DNA of 64,000 nucleotides from Massilia varians (GTDB lineage Bacteria; Pseudomonadota; Gammaproteobacteria; Burkholderiales; Burkholderiaceae_D). Positions within the stretch are counted from its first letter, which is position 1, and each line of letters begins with the position of its first letter. The stretch lies in the NCBI RefSeq assembly GCF_027923905.1, contig NZ_AP026966.1, positions 2,171,001-2,235,000 on the forward strand, written 5' to 3'. A program made the translations under genes and the position numbers. Shown one piece after another: positions 28,767 to 36,197 of this stretch. The notes beneath the pieces were generated by a model that searched no databases, was not told the DNA's origin, and saw only the letters and a program-made list of their open reading frames with translations.

Positions 28767-29540
28767 ATGCCTGATCGGGCAGTCGTCATCACCCGGCCGC
28801 GCGCCCAGGCGCAGCCGCTGGCCCAGGCCGTGCGCGCGCTGGGGCGCCGCGCCGTGGTGCTGCCGCTGCTCGAGATCGCGCCGCTCGACGATAGCGCGCC
28901 GCTGCGCGCCGCGCTGGCCGGGCTTCAGTCCTGTGCGATGGTCGTGTTCGTCTCGCCGAATGCGGTCGACGCCGCCTTTGCCCACCTGGACCGCTGGCCG
29001 CCCGGCGTGCCGATCGGCGTCGTCGGGGAGGGCAGCCGCGCGGCGCTGGCCCGCCATGGGGTTACGGACGAGAACGCCACCATCCATTGCCCGCCGGATC
29101 CCGCCCACAGCGATTCGGAACACCTGCTGGCCAGCCTGGACCTGTCGGCCTTCGCCGGGCGCCGCGTGCTGATCGTGCGCGGCGACGGCGGGCGCGAACT
29201 GACCGCCGACACCTTGCGCGCGGCCGGCGCCCAGGTCGCCGCGGTCGCCGCCTACCGCCGCAGCGTGCCGCCCTTGAGCGCGGCGCTGGCGGCCGAGCTG
29301 GGCGCCTTGCTGGCAGGGCCAAACGACTGGATAATCACGAGTTCGGAAGCCTTGCGCGGCCTGGCCGGGCTGGTGCGGGAACTTGATCCCGATACCGGGC
29401 TGGTCCGCTTGCAGGCGCAGCACCTGATCGTTCCCCATGCACGCATAGCAGAGACCGCGCGCGCGCTCGGTTGCGATCGGATCACCCTGACCGGTTCTGG
29501 CGACGCACGCTTACTTGCCGCGATACAATCTCAAGAATGA
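28767..29540 (+). CDS. hemD: Uroporphyrinogen-III synthase
   Basis: The 257-residue product closes hydroxymethylbilane to uroporphyrinogen III. The sequence is divergent, as usual for HemD, but shows the two-domain pattern with VVITRPRAQAQPLAQAVRALG at the start, VVFVSPNAVDAAF, VGEGSRAALARHG, LIVRGDGGRELTADTLRAAGAQV and IITSSEALRGL. It starts 3 bp after hemC and overlaps hemX by 4 bp (ATGA at 29537). Confidence 0.9.
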   Translation: MPDRAVVITRPRAQAQPLAQAVRALGRRAVVLPLLEIAPLDDSAPLRAALAGLQSCAMVVFVSPNAVDAAFAHLDRWPPGVPIGVVGEGSRAALARHGVTDENATIHCPPDPAHSDSEHLLASLDLSAFAGRRVLIVRGDGGRELTADTLRAAGAQVAAVAAYRRSVPPLSAALAAELGALLAGPNDWIITSSEALRGLAGLVRELDPDTGLVRLQAQHLIVPHARIAETARALGCDRITLTGSGDARLLAAIQSQE

Positions 29541-30661
29541 ACGAACAACAAAATAATCCAGAACACATCCCGTCTGGCAGCGTCGCGCTGCAGAAGGCGC
29601 CGGCGTCCGCGGCGACGGGGGAGGGGCTGATCCGGGCGCTGCAGCGCCCCCTGCCGGTGGCGGTCGCCATCCTGGCCCTGCTGCTGGCCGTGCAGACCTG
29701 GAGCTCGCACAGCCGCATCAACACGCTGCGCCGCGACATGGCGCAAAGCTTGCAAAAGGGCAATGCCGTGAATGCCGAGACCGCGGCGCTGGCGCGCGAG
29801 GTGGCGGATACGGCCAAGGAGCTGCAGATCAAGGTCGGCGTGCTGGAAAGCCGCCAGTCCGAGGCCCAGACCCAGCAGCTGGCGCTCGAGCAGCTCTACC
29901 AGGACCTGTCGAAGAACCGCGACGAGTGGGCGCTGTCCGAGGTCGAGCAGGTGCTGAACACGGCCAGCCAGCAATTGCAGCTGGCCGGCAACGTACAGGG
30001 CGCCCTGATCGCGCTTGCCAACGCCGACCGTTCGCTGGGCCGTTCCGACAAACCGCAATTCCTGAACATCCGCCGCGCCATCGGCGCCGACATCGAGCGC
30101 CTGAAAGCCTTGCCGGCGGTCGATCTGGCCGGCGTCGCGCTGCGCCTGGACAACGTCATTGCCCAGGTGGACACGCTGCCGATGCTGTCCGACGAACAGC
30201 CGCTGCTGCCGGCCGCCCCGGTACGCGAGACCCGCAGGCAGGCAGGAAGCGGCCCCGCCCCGGCGCCGGAAACCCTGGGCCTGGGTCAGCGCATGATCCA
30301 GACCTGGCGCAACTGGAGCCAGGAGATGTGGGACGACGTGCGCCAGCTGGTGCGGGTGCGCAGCGTCGACACGCCGGAAGCGCTGATGCTGTCGCCCACC
30401 GAGTCCTTCTTCGTGCGCGAAAACCTCAAGCTGCGCCTGCTGAACGCGCGCCTGGCCCTGTTGTCGCGTAACGAGACGGCTTTCCGCGATGACCTGGCCA
30501 GCAGCCAGGAGATCCTGCTCAAGTATTTCGACACGCGCTCGCGCGCCACCCAGTCGGCGCAAGGCGCGCTGCGCCAGGTGCAGGCCAACAACCTGGCGAT
30601 CGAGATGCCGACCCTGTCCGAGAGCCTGAACGCGGTGCGCAACTACAAGGCGAAGCAATAA
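29537..30661 (+). CDS. hemX: HemX (uroporphyrinogen-III C-methyltransferase-like membrane protein)
   Basis: The 374-residue product has a short cytoplasmic N-terminus, one membrane helix (PVAVAILALLLAVQTW, about residues 45-62) and a long periplasmic coiled-coil region, AETAALAREVADTAKELQIK. A HemX domain follows with WALSEVEQVLNTASQQLQLAGN and ALRQVQANNLAIEMPTLSESL near the end. It belongs to the PF04375 group annotated as HemX; despite the name, methyltransferase activity is doubtful. A start at 29471 inside hemD is also open, but the ATG overlapping the hemD stop is the natural one. Confidence 0.88.
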   Translation: MNEQQNNPEHIPSGSVALQKAPASAATGEGLIRALQRPLPVAVAILALLLAVQTWSSHSRINTLRRDMAQSLQKGNAVNAETAALAREVADTAKELQIKVGVLESRQSEAQTQQLALEQLYQDLSKNRDEWALSEVEQVLNTASQQLQLAGNVQGALIALANADRSLGRSDKPQFLNIRRAIGADIERLKALPAVDLAGVALRLDNVIAQVDTLPMLSDEQPLLPAAPVRETRRQAGSGPAPAPETLGLGQRMIQTWRNWSQEMWDDVRQLVRVRSVDTPEALMLSPTESFFVRENLKLRLLNARLALLSRNETAFRDDLASSQEILLKYFDTRSRATQSAQGALRQVQANNLAIEMPTLSESLNAVRNYKAKQ

Positions 30662-30662
30662 G

Positions 30663-31859
30663 ATGCGGCTCCTCCTCTGGTTAGTCGCCCTGATGGCCGG
30701 GGCCATCGGTATCGCCGTGACGGCGCGTTTCAATCCGGGCAACGTGGTGCTGTTCTACCCGCCGCACCGGCTCGACATGTCGCTCAACCTGTTCGTGGTG
30801 CTCCTGGTGCTGCTGTTCCTGGTCGCGTACGGCCTGGTGCGGGCCCTGAAGTCGACCCTCAAGATGCCCCAGCGGGTAGCGGCCTACCGCCAGCGCAAGC
30901 GCGAGCGCGAAGGCAACAAGGGCTTGCGCGACGCGCTCAAGGCCTTGTTCGAAGGCCGCTTCGGCCACGCCGAGAAAGCCGCCATGCGCGCCGCCGAGCT
31001 GCCCGAGAACGCCGGCCTGGCGGCCCTGATCGGCGCGCGGGCCGCGCACCGCATGCGCGAACCGGCGCGCCGCGACGCCTGGCTGGCCGGCATCGTCCAC
31101 GACAACGCGCTCAAGACCGCGCGCCTGATGACGGTGACCGAGCTGCTGGTCGACGACCACCAGCCGGAAGCCGCGCTCGAGGCGGTCGCCGAGCTCAATG
31201 CCAGCGGCCAGCGCCACATCCACGCGCTGCAATGGTCGATGAAGGCCCACCAGCAGGCGCGCAACTGGCCGGAAGTGCTGCGCCTGGTGCGCATCCTCGA
31301 CAAGCGCAAGGCCCTGCATCCGGCGCTGTCGACGCGCCTGCGCGAGCTGGCTTACGAAGCCCTGCTGGGCGAACCGGGCCACGACGCCGAATCGATCCGC
31401 CGCGTCTGGGCCGGCGTGCCGGCCAGCGACCGCCAGGTGCCCTACATCGCGGCGCGCGCCGCCGGCGCCTTCAACGCGCGCGGCCTGCACGACGAGGCGC
31501 GCGCCATCGCCGAGGAAGCGCTCAAGGCGAATTGGGACGAGCGCGTGGTGCGCGCCTACCGCGAAGCGGCCGGACCTGCCGGCTCGCCCACCCTGCTGAC
31601 CCAGATCGAGCACTGCGAAGCCTGGCTCAAGGAGCGTCCGACCGACCCCGAGCTGGCGCTGACCCTGGGTGCTCTCTGCCTCAAGCAAAAGTTGTGGGGC
31701 AAGGCCCAGCGCTACCTGGAGGGGGCGCTGTCGGACGCCACCGAGGCATCGTTGGTGCGCGAGGCGCACCTGAAACTGGCCCAGATGCACGAGGCGCTGG
31801 GGCAGGAGCAGGAAGCGGCGAATCATTACCGGCAGTGCGCGCTGGCCAGCATCCTTTGA
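30663..31859 (+). CDS. hemY: HemY-like tetratricopeptide membrane protein
   Basis: The 398-residue product has two N-terminal membrane helices (LLWLVALMAGAIGIAVTA and LFVVLLVLLFLVAYGLV). A HemY N-terminal domain with GLRDALKALFEGRFGHAEKAA follows, then a series of TPR-like helices to the end. It is the standard partner of HemX in proteobacterial hemCDXY operons. A role in late haem synthesis or envelope quality is suspected but unproven. It begins 1 bp after the hemX stop. Confidence 0.9.
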   Translation: MRLLLWLVALMAGAIGIAVTARFNPGNVVLFYPPHRLDMSLNLFVVLLVLLFLVAYGLVRALKSTLKMPQRVAAYRQRKREREGNKGLRDALKALFEGRFGHAEKAAMRAAELPENAGLAALIGARAAHRMREPARRDAWLAGIVHDNALKTARLMTVTELLVDDHQPEAALEAVAELNASGQRHIHALQWSMKAHQQARNWPEVLRLVRILDKRKALHPALSTRLRELAYEALLGEPGHDAESIRRVWAGVPASDRQVPYIAARAAGAFNARGLHDEARAIAEEALKANWDERVVRAYREAAGPAGSPTLLTQIEHCEAWLKERPTDPELALTLGALCLKQKLWGKAQRYLEGALSDATEASLVREAHLKLAQMHEALGQEQEAANHYRQCALASIL

Positions 31860-31865
31860 CCTCTC

Positions 31866-32039
31866 GTAGGGTGGGCGGCTGTACCGGGGTGCATGCTGAG
31901 CTGCGCCATCGATGCCGCCCACGCGGTGATAGGTAGCGGCAAGATCATCCCGCGCGCGATCGGAGCCGCCAGGTATCACCGCGTGGGCGGCACCGGCGAC
32001 GCGGCCGGCCACTGTCACGAATGGAGCCGCCCACCCTAA
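31866..32039. repeat. GTAGGGTGGGCGGC-type compound inverted repeat, copy 3
   Basis: The 174-bp element has the family's outer arms (GTAGGGTGGGCGGCT at 31866 and AGCCGCCCACCCTA ending at 32038). It also has a perfect 19-bp inner inverted repeat, TGCCGCCCACGCGGTGATA (31913-31931) against 31974-31992. It is longer than copies 1, 2 and 4. Its right end abuts the IS1111-type remnant. Confidence 0.78.
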
Positions 32040-32040
32040 T

Positions 32041-32530
32041 GTGATGGACTCCACCCTCCCGATATCGGCATCATTGTGCCAAGCGTGCCAGATTGGGCTG
32101 GCACGCTAAAACAAGAGGGGGAGTCACCATGAATGCTAACGCCAAAGTGATTGGTTTGGATATTGCGAAGGACGTGGCCAGGGTGATCTGGGCATTGATG
32201 ACGCACGGACGTCCTTATGATCCGGCCTGGTCGAAAGACACGACCAGGCCGGCTTGAAAAGATGATCTACTAACTCAGCAACAAGAAGGAGCAACACCGC
32301 CAAGTTTGCGACGATGAAGAAAGAATGATGCCAACAGGTCGGACCGGCGTCGGGTGAATCCGCTGTTCGTAGTGGCCCATCGAGGCCGTCACCCTATGAG
32401 GATCCTGGCGCGCGTATCACATCAGGGCCAGAGCACTGGAAACGCTCAACACACAGGCCGAATAGATACAAGCAAACTCTTCCTAAGGCAGAAATTCAAT
32501 CTTCCTCTTGCAAATCGGGTGGAGTCCATA
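32041..32530 (+). mobile_element. Internally deleted IS110-family (IS1111-group) element
   Basis: The segment is bounded by 13-bp subterminal inverted repeats, ATGGACTCCACCC (32044-32056) and GGGTGGAGTCCAT (32517-32529), as in the IS1111 group. Inside are a left-end hairpin GCGTGCCAG/CTGGCACGC (32083-32106), a 42-codon remnant of the transposase gene, and about 260 bp of non-coding right end. In intact IS1111 elements that downstream segment encodes the guide (seek/bridge) RNA. The exact outer boundaries are uncertain by a few bases. Confidence 0.72.
32129..32257 (+). pseudogene. IS110/IS1111 transposase remnant, N- and C-terminal ends fused in frame
   Basis: The 42-codon frame reads MNANAKVIGLDIAKDV, the start of an IS110 transposase with the first catalytic Asp of its DEDD domain. 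It then jumps directly to ARVIWALMTHGRPYDPAW, the typical C-terminal end of the same protein, followed by a stop. About 300 codons of the middle are missing with the frame kept. It cannot be a working transposase. Confidence 0.8.
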
Positions 32531-32590
32531 GATACGAACGGGATGCCGTACCGACAAGCACCTGACGCGCCATCCACTTGCCGCTTTCGC

Positions 32591-32596
32591 TATAAT
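32591..32596 (+). promoter_or_regulatory. Candidate -10 box of ppa
   Basis: A perfect TATAAT lies 39 bp upstream of the ppa start codon. The -35 side is not clear, and the region upstream is the edge of the IS1111-type remnant. Confidence 0.5.
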
Positions 32597-32634
32597 GACG
32601 CACCTTATTAAAACTTCAGCAAGCAAGGAATTCC

Positions 32635-33174
32635 ATGAGCCTGAATAACGTCCCAGCCGGCAAAGACGTGCCGAACGACTTCAACGTCATCATCGAGATC
32701 CCGATGAACGCCGACCCGGTCAAGTACGAGGTCGACAAGGACAGCGGCGCAATCTTCGTCGACCGCTTCATGGGTACCGCCATGCACTATCCGTGCAACT
32801 ACGGCTACGTGCCGCAGACCATCGCCGACGACGGCGACCCGTGCGACGTGCTCGTGATCACCCCGTTCCCGCTGCCGCCGGGCGTGGTGGTGCGCTGCCG
32901 CGCGCTGGGCGTGCTGAAGATGACCGATGACGGCGGCGGCGACGCCAAGGTCATCGCGGTGCCGGTCGAAAAAGTCCTGCCGATGTACAAGAAGATCCAG
33001 AAGCTGGAAGACCTGGAAGAACTGCGCCTGCAGCAGATCCAGCACTTCTTCGAGCACTACAAGGACCTCGAGCCGGGTAAATGGGTCAAGATCGAAGGCT
33101 GGGCCGATGCCCAAGCCGCCAAGGACGAGATTACCAACGGCGTCGAAGCGTTCAAGCGCAAGGGCCAGGAATAA
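32635..33174 (+). CDS. ppa: Inorganic pyrophosphatase (family I)
   Basis: The 179-residue enzyme hydrolyses pyrophosphate to phosphate with Mg2+. The metal-binding motif is [10 protein letters not shown], with [22 protein letters not shown] and [11 protein letters not shown] before it, so all active-site residues expected of family I are visible. The ribosome site AAGGAA lies a few bases before the ATG. The gene has its own promoter candidate and a strong terminator. Confidence 0.96.
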   Translation: MSLNNVPAGKDVPNDFNVIIEIPMNADPVKYEVDKDSGAIFVDRFMGTAMHYPCNYGYVPQTIADDGDPCDVLVITPFPLPPGVVVRCRALGVLKMTDDGGGDAKVIAVPVEKVLPMYKKIQKLEDLEELRLQQIQHFFEHYKDLEPGKWVKIEGWADAQAAKDEITNGVEAFKRKGQE

Positions 33175-33182
33175 TCTGCCTC

Positions 33183-33208
33183 GCACGCCGCGTGCGCACG
33201 CGGCGTGC
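33183..33208. repeat. Perfect 26-bp palindrome after ppa
   Basis: GCACGCCGCGTGC (33183-33195) is followed without a gap by its exact complement (33196-33208). It lies 8 bp after the ppa stop and 14 bp before the terminator. It may be part of the 3' end structure of the transcript. Confidence 0.6.
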
Positions 33209-33222
33209 CTTGCAAGTGAAAG

Positions 33223-33258
33223 AAGCCGGCGTCCCTCATCGGGGACGCCGGCTTTTTC
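33223..33258 (+). terminator. Intrinsic terminator of ppa
   Basis: The 13-bp stem AAGCCGGCGTCCC/GGGACGCCGGCTT (33223-33235 and 33242-33254) with a 6-nt loop is followed by TTTCTTT. Confidence 0.85.
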
Positions 33259-33271
33259 TTTGGCAGCGAGG

Positions 33272-34732
33272 CTACCACCCGATGTCGCGCAGCAGGGGGA
33301 AGGTCAGGTCACGCGGCGGCCTGACCACGTGCAGCAGGTCGGCGTTGATCGAGGGCTCCATCAGCTGGTTCGGCTTGGTTTCGGTGGTGTAGTGCGACAC
33401 CGAGGAGCCCGACTGGTTGATGCTGCGGCTGTACATCAGGATGCGCCGTTGCCGGTCGGTGCCTGCCAGCCGGGTCGGGTCGAGGCCGAAGGTGGCGATG
33501 ACGCCCGACATCGTGCGCGAGCGCTGCTGCAGCGCCGCCTTGATGGCGACGCCGTCGGACAGGGTGATGCGCAGCGAGGGGATCCGGATGCTCGGATCGG
33601 CGCCGCTCAGGCCGATGATGTCGCCAGGAGCATTGTCGACCACCAGCATGCCGATCGCGCCGGCCGCCTGCACGTTGCGCGCCTTGGTGACGAAATCGCA
33701 GCTGCCGCGGTCCACCAGGGCGATGTTGTTGCGCACGGCCAGGGCATTGTTGAAGCTGAGCGGCGTGCAGGCCAGCCCGGTGCCGTTCGGCTGGTCCACC
33801 ACCGGCATCAACTGGCCGCTCAGGCCGCGTGCGCTCACCGGCGGACCGAAGGAGGCGTCGCCGACGTAGTAGTCGCCGCGGGCGGCCCCGGCGTTCGCGC
33901 CCCCGATGCTCAGGTTGGTGCGCGGCGCCAGCACACGCGGCACCGCCGCGGTGACGTTCGGACCGTTCCAGGACAGGCCGCGCCAGCTGATGGCCGAAAT
34001 GCGGCGCTGCTCGTCGCTCATGGCCACCCAGGGCATGTTGTTGCGGTTGTTGACCAGGAAGTAGTCCCAGATCGAGGGGATGCCGAGCAACTGTTCGCCC
34101 GTTTCGTCGTCGGTAAAGGTCTGGAAGCCGAGCCCGTGCGCCATTTCGTGCAGCAGGACCGTGACCAGGTCGATCTGCCCGTTGGCGCGCCGGTCCAGGC
34201 CCAGGTAGAAGGGCGAGCCCGGCAGGCAGTCGGGGAACAGGCCGAGGCGCGAGTTGAAGCGCGCGATGATGTGCGGGTCGGTCGGCTCGCTCAGGTCTTC
34301 GCCGGCCAGCTTGCTGGCCAGCGCCGCCGGATACCAGGTGTTGGCGCGCGGGGCGTTCGGGAAGTCGGACCAGATCTGGTAGGCGCCGGCCGAACCGAGC
34401 ACCGCGCCGCTGGCCGTGCAGGACAGCGGCACGAAGGCGGCGCCGACGCGGATCGTCACATTGCTGTCGAGCGTGGCGCCCCAGATGCTTGCTGCGCGCT
34501 GGAAGGCGATCAGGCGCTGGGCGCCGAGCGTGGTGCCGGTGTTTCCGCCGACCGGCGCGGCCGGCGTCGGGTCGTTGAAGCCTTCGCCCGGCGCGTTCAG
34601 GTTGACGATGACGATGGTGGCGGCCGCCTGCGCGGCGCCGGCGGCGCCGAGCGCGGCGGCGAAGGCGGCAGCCGAGCAGGCCAGCGTGAGGGCGAAGCTG
34701 CGCAGCAGCGTGGTGAACTTGGCAGCTTTCAT
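33272..34732 (-). CDS. Secreted metalloprotease-like protein with PA domain
   Basis: The 486-residue product from the ATG at 34732 has a signal peptide (LACSAAAFAAALGAAGAAQA). It carries a zinc-metalloprotease motif LLHEMAHGLGF (His195, Glu196, His199) of the metzincin-like HExxHxxGF type. From about residue 310 to 430 it carries a protease-associated (PA) insert, with NIALVDRGSCDFVTKARNVQAAGA. The C-terminus ends LLRDIGW, a common ending in this group. There is no PEP-CTERM. It is co-transcribed with the small protein upstream (4-bp overlap). Substrates are unknown; degradation of extracellular protein is likely. Confidence 0.8.
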   Translation of the reverse strand: MKAAKFTTLLRSFALTLACSAAAFAAALGAAGAAQAAATIVIVNLNAPGEGFNDPTPAAPVGGNTGTTLGAQRLIAFQRAASIWGATLDSNVTIRVGAAFVPLSCTASGAVLGSAGAYQIWSDFPNAPRANTWYPAALASKLAGEDLSEPTDPHIIARFNSRLGLFPDCLPGSPFYLGLDRRANGQIDLVTVLLHEMAHGLGFQTFTDDETGEQLLGIPSIWDYFLVNNRNNMPWVAMSDEQRRISAISWRGLSWNGPNVTAAVPRVLAPRTNLSIGGANAGAARGDYYVGDASFGPPVSARGLSGQLMPVVDQPNGTGLACTPLSFNNALAVRNNIALVDRGSCDFVTKARNVQAAGAIGMLVVDNAPGDIIGLSGADPSIRIPSLRITLSDGVAIKAALQQRSRTMSGVIATFGLDPTRLAGTDRQRRILMYSRSINQSGSSVSHYTTETKPNQLMEPSINADLLHVVRPPRDLTFPLLRDIGW

Positions 34733-35139
34733 TGACGATGCTCCTTTGGCTGGGTGGCGCCATGCTGGTGTGTGCCCTCGAGCGCATGGTCGGCGGCATG
34801 CGCGCCGTGCACGCATTGCTCCTCGAGCTTGCCGTCGGCGCCGCGCGTGACGACCGAATACACCATGCCGCGTTCGCCGAGCTGGACCGAGCGGCGGCCG
34901 CCGGGGCCGGTGACCATCTTCGGCGCGGGAGCGGCAACCGCGGCGGCCGACGCGTTGGTGCGCGGGTGCAGGGCGCGCGCCTCGTCCGCGGTGGGCGCGC
35001 GCAGCTCGCCGGTGTCGGCGTCGCGCACGACCACCATGCCCTGCTGGGCCGGGGCCGGCTGGGATTCGGCCTGCTGGGCCAGCGCGGGAAAGGCAAGCGC
35101 GGCGAGCGGCAGGAAAACTATGGATGCTGGGCTGAACAT
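34729..35139 (-). CDS. Small secreted protein of unknown function
   Basis: I do not recognise this 136-residue protein. It has a signal peptide (IVFLPLAALAFPALA), a low-complexity Gln/Ala/Pro segment, then VVRDADTGELRAPTADEARAL. The C-terminus is His-rich (HGAHAADHALEGTHQHGATQ), which might bind metal. Its gene overlaps the metalloprotease gene by 4 bp, so it may be an accessory or inhibitor made with the protease. The start at 35139 was chosen because it gives a signal peptide. Confidence 0.65.
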   Translation of the reverse strand: MFSPASIVFLPLAALAFPALAQQAESQPAPAQQGMVVVRDADTGELRAPTADEARALHPRTNASAAAVAAPAPKMVTGPGGRRSVQLGERGMVYSVVTRGADGKLEEQCVHGAHAADHALEGTHQHGATQPKEHRQ

Positions 35140-35149
35140 GGCATTCTCC

Positions 35150-35854
35150 TTAAACGGTGGGGGACGCCTCGTTGACGGATGGCGCCGGCGCCCGCCTGCG
35201 CAGGCGGCGCGCATGCGCCCCGACCGCGCCGAGACCCGCCAGCAGCATCAGGTAGGTCGACGGTTCCGGCACGGCGGTGACCACCTTGACGGTATCGAGC
35301 CCGATGTAGGAAAGCGTCTCGGCATTGCCGAGGTAGCGGAAAGCGAAGCGTCCTTCTCCTTGGACATCGAGGCTCGTCGTCCATTGCGCCCACTGGGCGG
35401 GAAAACCGGTTTCGCCGCCGATGGCCAGCAGCAGGGTGTCGAAACCGTCGGCGCTGGTGTTGCTGCCGTAGCTGAAACGCACCTCGAGCTGGTCGAAAAA
35501 GCCGGGCTCGGGGGCGCGGTTGGTAAAGAAGGACAGGGTGGTGAGGCCGTTCAGCGACAGGGTCGGGGTGATCAGCCAGTTGTCCACCAGGCCGAGGCCG
35601 TTGGCGGCGCTCAGGTAGTTGACGCCGGCGTAGGAGCCGGCTGCGCCCGACTGTGCCGGGAAAATGCTGGAATTGCCCTGGAACCATCCGTTGCCGGGCG
35701 GCGTACTGCGGTTGATCTGCGCCCAGTCGGACAGCGCTGCCACGCTGCCGAAGCCTTCGTCGAGGACGACGACGCCGGCCGCATGGCCGGGCAGCGGCGC
35801 CCACGCGGCCGCCGCAAGGAGCGCCGCGCCGGCAAGTGAGGTAAGTCTTTTCAT
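35150..35854 (-). CDS. PEP-CTERM sorting domain protein (choice-of-anchor J type)
   Basis: The 234-residue product has a signal peptide (LAGAALLAAAAWAPLPGHA) and a beta-sandwich domain with FDQLEVRFSYGSNTSADGFDTLL and NWLITPTLSL, as in choice-of-anchor J adhesins. The PEP-CTERM tail is VPEPSTYLMLLAGLGAVG followed by a cluster of arginines. Such proteins are sorted by an exosortase (EpsH/XrtA) elsewhere in the genome, usually alongside exopolysaccharide genes. It is upstream of, and co-directional with, the small secreted protein and the metalloprotease, with 10-bp spacing, so the three may form one operon. Confidence 0.88.
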   Translation of the reverse strand: MKRLTSLAGAALLAAAAWAPLPGHAAGVVVLDEGFGSVAALSDWAQINRSTPPGNGWFQGNSSIFPAQSGAAGSYAGVNYLSAANGLGLVDNWLITPTLSLNGLTTLSFFTNRAPEPGFFDQLEVRFSYGSNTSADGFDTLLLAIGGETGFPAQWAQWTTSLDVQGEGRFAFRYLGNAETLSYIGLDTVKVVTAVPEPSTYLMLLAGLGAVGAHARRLRRRAPAPSVNEASPTV

Positions 35855-36024
35855 GATTCCCCTTTCGTACTGAGCCAGAAAGAAAATGGTGGTCCACGCG
35901 CGCTGGCTGACGGCGAGTCCATGCATCGCTCAATGGTAGGAGCAGGCTGCTCGGCAAACTTGATGCTTATTCAGTGCGGGTAGGCCGGGATGGGGCTTGG
36001 CTCAAGGGCGAGAGGGGAACTAAG

Positions 36025-36128
36025 AGAGCGCCTAACAATTCCCCCGATGGCTGCGTTGCATCGTCTCGCCGTACTAGCGTACTGTCTTCGACGATGCGCC
36101 TTGCCCTCGGGGTTTTGTTAGGCGCTCT
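36025..36128. repeat. 104-bp long-hairpin element with 14-bp perfect end arms
   Basis: The ends AGAGCGCCTAACAA (36025-36038) and TTGTTAGGCGCTCT (36115-36128) are exact complements. Further complementary blocks nest inside: GCATCGTC with GACGATGC and a central CGTAC/GTACG pairing around TAGCG. The whole unit would fold into one long imperfect hairpin. No gene lies in 35855-36197; the rest of that gap shows nothing else except the terminator at 36137. Confidence 0.7.
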
Positions 36129-36136
36129 ACATCGCG

Positions 36137-36168
36137 GAAAAGAGAACGGCCTCCGCGAGGGAGGCCGT
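36137..36168 (-). terminator. Intrinsic terminator of the liv operon
   Basis: Read on the minus strand, the stem ACGGCCTCC/GGAGGCCGT (36160-36168 and 36146-36154) is followed by TCTCTTTTC. It lies 30 bp after the LivM stop. Confidence 0.7.
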
Positions 36169-36197
36169 GAACTGCTGCTGAGAAAATGCAGGCGGGA

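Noticed and set aside
32354..32611. An 85-codon open frame inside the IS1111-type right end
   Set aside because: It has no recognisable features and covers the non-coding guide-RNA region and the ppa promoter.
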